DNA of 17,137 nt from positions 1-17,137 of the forward strand of contig CAZXWS010000048.1 in assembly GCA_964644605.1 (NCBI GenBank). The letters are read 5' to 3'. Positions 15,902 through 17,137 of the stretch are shown here, piece by piece. This DNA is from CAZLAJ01 sp964644605. Lineage in GTDB: Bacteria; Patescibacteriota; Microgenomatia; UBA1406; GWC2-37-13. The notes under the pieces are model-generated. The model ran no database searches and was not told the origin of the DNA. It saw only the letters and a program-made list of their open reading frames with translations. The position numbers and the translations under genes were made by a program. Position 1 is the first letter of the stretch. Each line of letters starts with the position of its first letter.

Positions 15902-16131
15902 GAGAAGTTTAATGTGGCCGAGGAAGTAGCATTATTTTCCATATATACTGGCTTTACCTTTTCAGCTGGCTTAAAACCTACATTTTCCTTGGCTTTGGTG
16001 ACAATGGAAAGATTAAGAATAACAGGCAGTACAATGGCGGCCACGCCTACAAAAATAAAGAATTTGGAGAGTTTTTGGTATAAAATCTGAAATTTATTGA
16101 CTTTTCTTTTCCTTCGTTGGAATAGATTCAT
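15898..16131 (-). CDS. Small single-pass membrane protein of unknown function
   Basis: 77 aa with a strongly basic N-terminus (QRRKRKVNKF), one hydrophobic helix (about 24-46, FFIFVGVAAIVLPVILNLSIV), and a short polar tail with KPAEKVKPVY and a Ser/Thr/Asn-rich end. By the positive-inside rule the N-terminus is cytoplasmic and the tail external. No domain is recognised and there is no sorting motif. It is probably real: it has a strong promoter directly upstream (TTGACA-17-TATATT) and sits 52 bp ahead of the substrate-sortase pair in the same direction. Its first four residues (MNLF) equal those of the next protein. It may assist secretion or sortase anchoring, but that rests on position only. 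Confidence 0.65.
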   Translation of the reverse strand: MNLFQRRKRKVNKFQILYQKLSKFFIFVGVAAIVLPVILNLSIVTKAKENVGFKPAEKVKPVYMENNATSSATLNFS

Positions 16132-16164
16132 ACAATTGGTAAGTTGTAACCCTTACAGCTGCCA

Positions 16165-16193
16165 AATATAATATATACATATATAAATGTCAA
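16165..16193 (-). promoter_or_regulatory. Strong sigma70-type promoter for the sortase gene cluster
   Basis: On the minus strand, a perfect TTGACA (16188-16193), a 17-base spacer and TATATT (16165-16170, 5 of 6) lie upstream of the ATG at 16131. The predicted start near 16158 gives a leader of about 27 bases. The leader holds the small inverted repeat GTAAGGGTTAC (16146-16156), but no well-placed Shine-Dalgarno. Confidence 0.65.
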
Positions 16194-16227
16194 GTCATGA
16201 ATGCTAGAGGATAGTTGGTTCAGTGAT

Positions 16228-16251
16228 GAATTACGAATGACGAATTACGAG
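16228..16251. repeat. Low-complexity tandem repeat, period 14
   Basis: GAATTACGAATGAC followed by GAATTACGAG gives 1.7 copies of a 14-base unit. Related words occur at 71-90 and 17041-17075. It is the kind of 'gaattacgaa' intergenic filler often found in CPR genomes and has no visible coding or regulatory role. Confidence 0.5.
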
Positions 16252-16272
16252 TAGTACATTGATACATTGTTT

Positions 16273-16356
16273 CATTGCTGCATTGTTCTCCCCTCCTTTC
16301 TAAGGAGGGGTCCCGCCCTGGCGGGACTATGGAGGGACAAGCAAACCGTTCCCTAC
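16273..16356. repeat. Mosaic repeat block, copy 2 (hairpin module + inverted GTAGGG module)
   Basis: Bases 16273-16317 equal 110-154 over 45 bp and carry the stem CCCCTCCTT (16290-16298) with AAGGAGGGG (16302-16310). A second stem, GTCCCGCC (16310-16317) with GGCGGGAC (16320-16327), follows at once. Bases 16322-16356, ending GCAAACCGTTCCCTAC, are the reverse complement of 188-222 with two mismatches. The two stems lie downstream of the DUF2335 gene on the minus strand, but no T-run follows. Confidence 0.8.
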
Positions 16357-16364
16357 ACAAATAC

Positions 16365-16384
16365 GGGCGTATCGCGATACGCCC
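16365..16384. repeat. Palindromic element GGGCGTATCG/CGATACGCCC
   Basis: A perfect 20-bp palindrome followed by CCTAC, the same terminal word as in the GACAGGTC elements (…GTCCCTAC). Several paired positions differ from the GGACAGGTC form, yet pairing is preserved on both arms, so it appears to be a variant of the same family. It lies 40 bp past the DUF2335 stop codon. Confidence 0.75.
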
Positions 16385-16423
16385 CTACACAAACCAATTC
16401 TAAAATCATAAATCTTATATCTA

Positions 16424-16831
16424 TTATTTACTCTCTTCTTTTTTCTTCTGGCCGAGGAAGGTGTAGACCAGGAACGCACTTGTGCTTACGAGAGTAATTA
16501 AACCTTGCAGTTCTTTATTATTAAATATTAAAATTGCACCCATACCATACAAAAAGACCGTAATAATTAACGCATAATTCATACCTCTTTTTTCATTTAC
16601 AATATCTGATTGCACGATAGCTTTTTCAAGTTCCTGGCGGTGAAGTGCCTGTTTTTCAGCCATAGCCAGTATTCTATCCGCAGCTCCTGGGCTTATGTGG
16701 TCATAGTATTCAAGGATTTGAGGATGGGGGAGTGGGCCGGAAAATTCTTCCTGCCGTGTAATCTCAAAGTTCTTTTCCTTATTTGGTTTTCTTTTTCGTG
16801 TCTTTTGTATCTTCATATACTTCTGTGGCAT
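16424..16831 (-). CDS. DUF2335 family predicted membrane protein
   Basis: 135 aa. Residues about 28-75 contain the DUF2335 signature: FSGPLPHPQILEYYDHISPG, then ADRILAMAEKQALHRQELEK. Two membrane helices follow (about 85-103 and 107-126) and a basic-acidic tail KKKEESK. The N-terminus is very basic (QKTRKRKPNKEK). The family is of unknown function and common in CPR and other bacteria, so I assign none. ATG 16831 gives a 53-bp overlap with the preceding small gene; Met6 (16816) would reduce it to 38 bp and is about equally plausible. A long overlap in a different frame between two such conserved-looking proteins is notable. No Shine-Dalgarno is seen. Confidence 0.85.
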   Translation of the reverse strand: MPQKYMKIQKTRKRKPNKEKNFEITRQEEFSGPLPHPQILEYYDHISPGAADRILAMAEKQALHRQELEKAIVQSDIVNEKRGMNYALIITVFLYGMGAILIFNNKELQGLITLVSTSAFLVYTFLGQKKKEESK

Positions 16832-17018
16832 GGATAATATCTCTCCCTACAGCTTGCCAATCTTTAGCTAATATCTCTGGTGTATTGGACTCAACTGCTT
16901 TTTCTTTCTTTGTATCGTCTATGCTTCCAAACAAATCCAAAATCCTCGCGATTCCTTTCATAAATGAAGGTTTATTTGGAAGCGTAGAATTATACTCGAC
17001 CATATTATATTTTATCAT
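16779..17018 (-). CDS. Small soluble protein adjacent to DUF2335, function unknown
   Basis: Up to 79 aa. The part from Met20 looks conserved: GIARILDLFGS, then NTPEILAKDWQAVGRDIIHATEVYED and a lysine-rich tail. DWQAVGxDI-type small proteins are, as far as I recall, usual neighbours of DUF2335 genes, and this is the main reason for calling it real. The start is unsure: Met1 (17018), Met6 (17003) and Met20 (16961) are all ATG without a ribosome binding site. A TATAAT (17004-17009, minus strand) would place the transcript start between Met6 and Met20, which favours Met20. It has no membrane segment. The 3' end overlaps DUF2335 by up to 53 bp, so the two are probably expressed together. Confidence 0.65.
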   Translation of the reverse strand: MIKYNMVEYNSTLPNKPSFMKGIARILDLFGSIDDTKKEKAVESNTPEILAKDWQAVGRDIIHATEVYEDTKDTKKKTK

Positions 17019-17115
17019 GATGAGAATGAAGTGAGGGGTTATGTGTTAGGAGTTAGGAGTGACGGATTATGAATAATAATTGTTATCGGGTATTAGCTAT
17101 TTGGTATTGGCTGTA

Positions 17116-17137
17116 GAGACAAGTCGCGACTTGTCCC
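17116..17137. repeat. Palindromic GACAAGTC element at the window edge
   Basis: GACAAGTCGCGACTTGTC (17118-17135) is a perfect 18-bp palindrome preceded by GTA-GA and followed by CC. It is another variant of the GTAGGGACAGGTC family and may continue beyond the window. The stretch 17019-17115 before it is low-complexity (ttaggagttaggag, ggtattagctatttggtattgg), with no gene visible. Confidence 0.75.

Noticed and set aside
1..17137. UGA recoding as in Gracilibacteria/Absconditabacteria
   Set aside because: All genes are open under the standard code, and the deacetylase ends with a TGA that overlaps the next ATG. The only internal stop is TAA.

Overview
The window is AT-rich bacterial DNA. I infer a Candidate Phyla Radiation (Patescibacteria/Parcubacteria-type) genome. 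The clues are short gapless operons with few Shine-Dalgarno sites, a DUF2335 gene with a small partner gene, a small sortase beside a substrate ending in an LAxTG-type signal, a very large glycosyltransferase fusion, and intergenic regions made of small palindromic repeats and low-complexity 'gaattacgaatgac'-style sequence. Intact ORFs and real TAA, TAG and TGA stops fit the standard code, so the UGA-recoding CPR lineages are unlikely. No marker gene in the window proves the taxonomy.

Layout. Bases 1-401 are non-coding and repeat-rich. A secreted subtilisin-like protease (402-1676, +) probably starts leaderless from a promoter directly upstream. Bases 1677-1890 are a convergent intergenic region framed by two identical, inverted palindromic elements. 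On the minus strand follow a secreted TIM-barrel-like putative glycosidase (1891-3126) and then a gapless surface-glycan operon reading from 14645 down to 3181. The operon encodes: (i) a giant four-module protein (dolichol-phosphate-mannose-synthase-like GT2, CESA-like GT2, Wzx-like flippase, GT4) whose GT4 module is cut by an in-frame TAA; (ii) a protein-kinase/APH-fold protein; (iii, iv) two paralogous GT2 enzymes; (v) a NodB-type polysaccharide deacetylase; (vi, vii) two polytopic GT-C-like membrane proteins. Upstream of it lie a good sigma70-type promoter and a perfect CRP-type palindrome.

Further upstream, also on the minus strand, is a second small surface module: a 77-aa membrane protein, a secreted protein with a C-terminal LASTG sorting signal, and the sortase itself. 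Then come a repeat-rich intergenic block, a DUF2335 membrane protein, and an overlapping small soluble protein. The window ends in another copy of the palindromic repeat family.

Together the genes describe a cell-envelope locus. Lipid-linked sugar donors are made (DPM1-like module), a polysaccharide or glycan is built and flipped (CESA-like, flippase and GT4 modules), sugars may be transferred on the outer face (GT-C proteins), and the product may be trimmed (deacetylase, glycosidase). Sortase, its substrate and the protease handle surface proteins. The polymer itself cannot be deduced from sequence alone.
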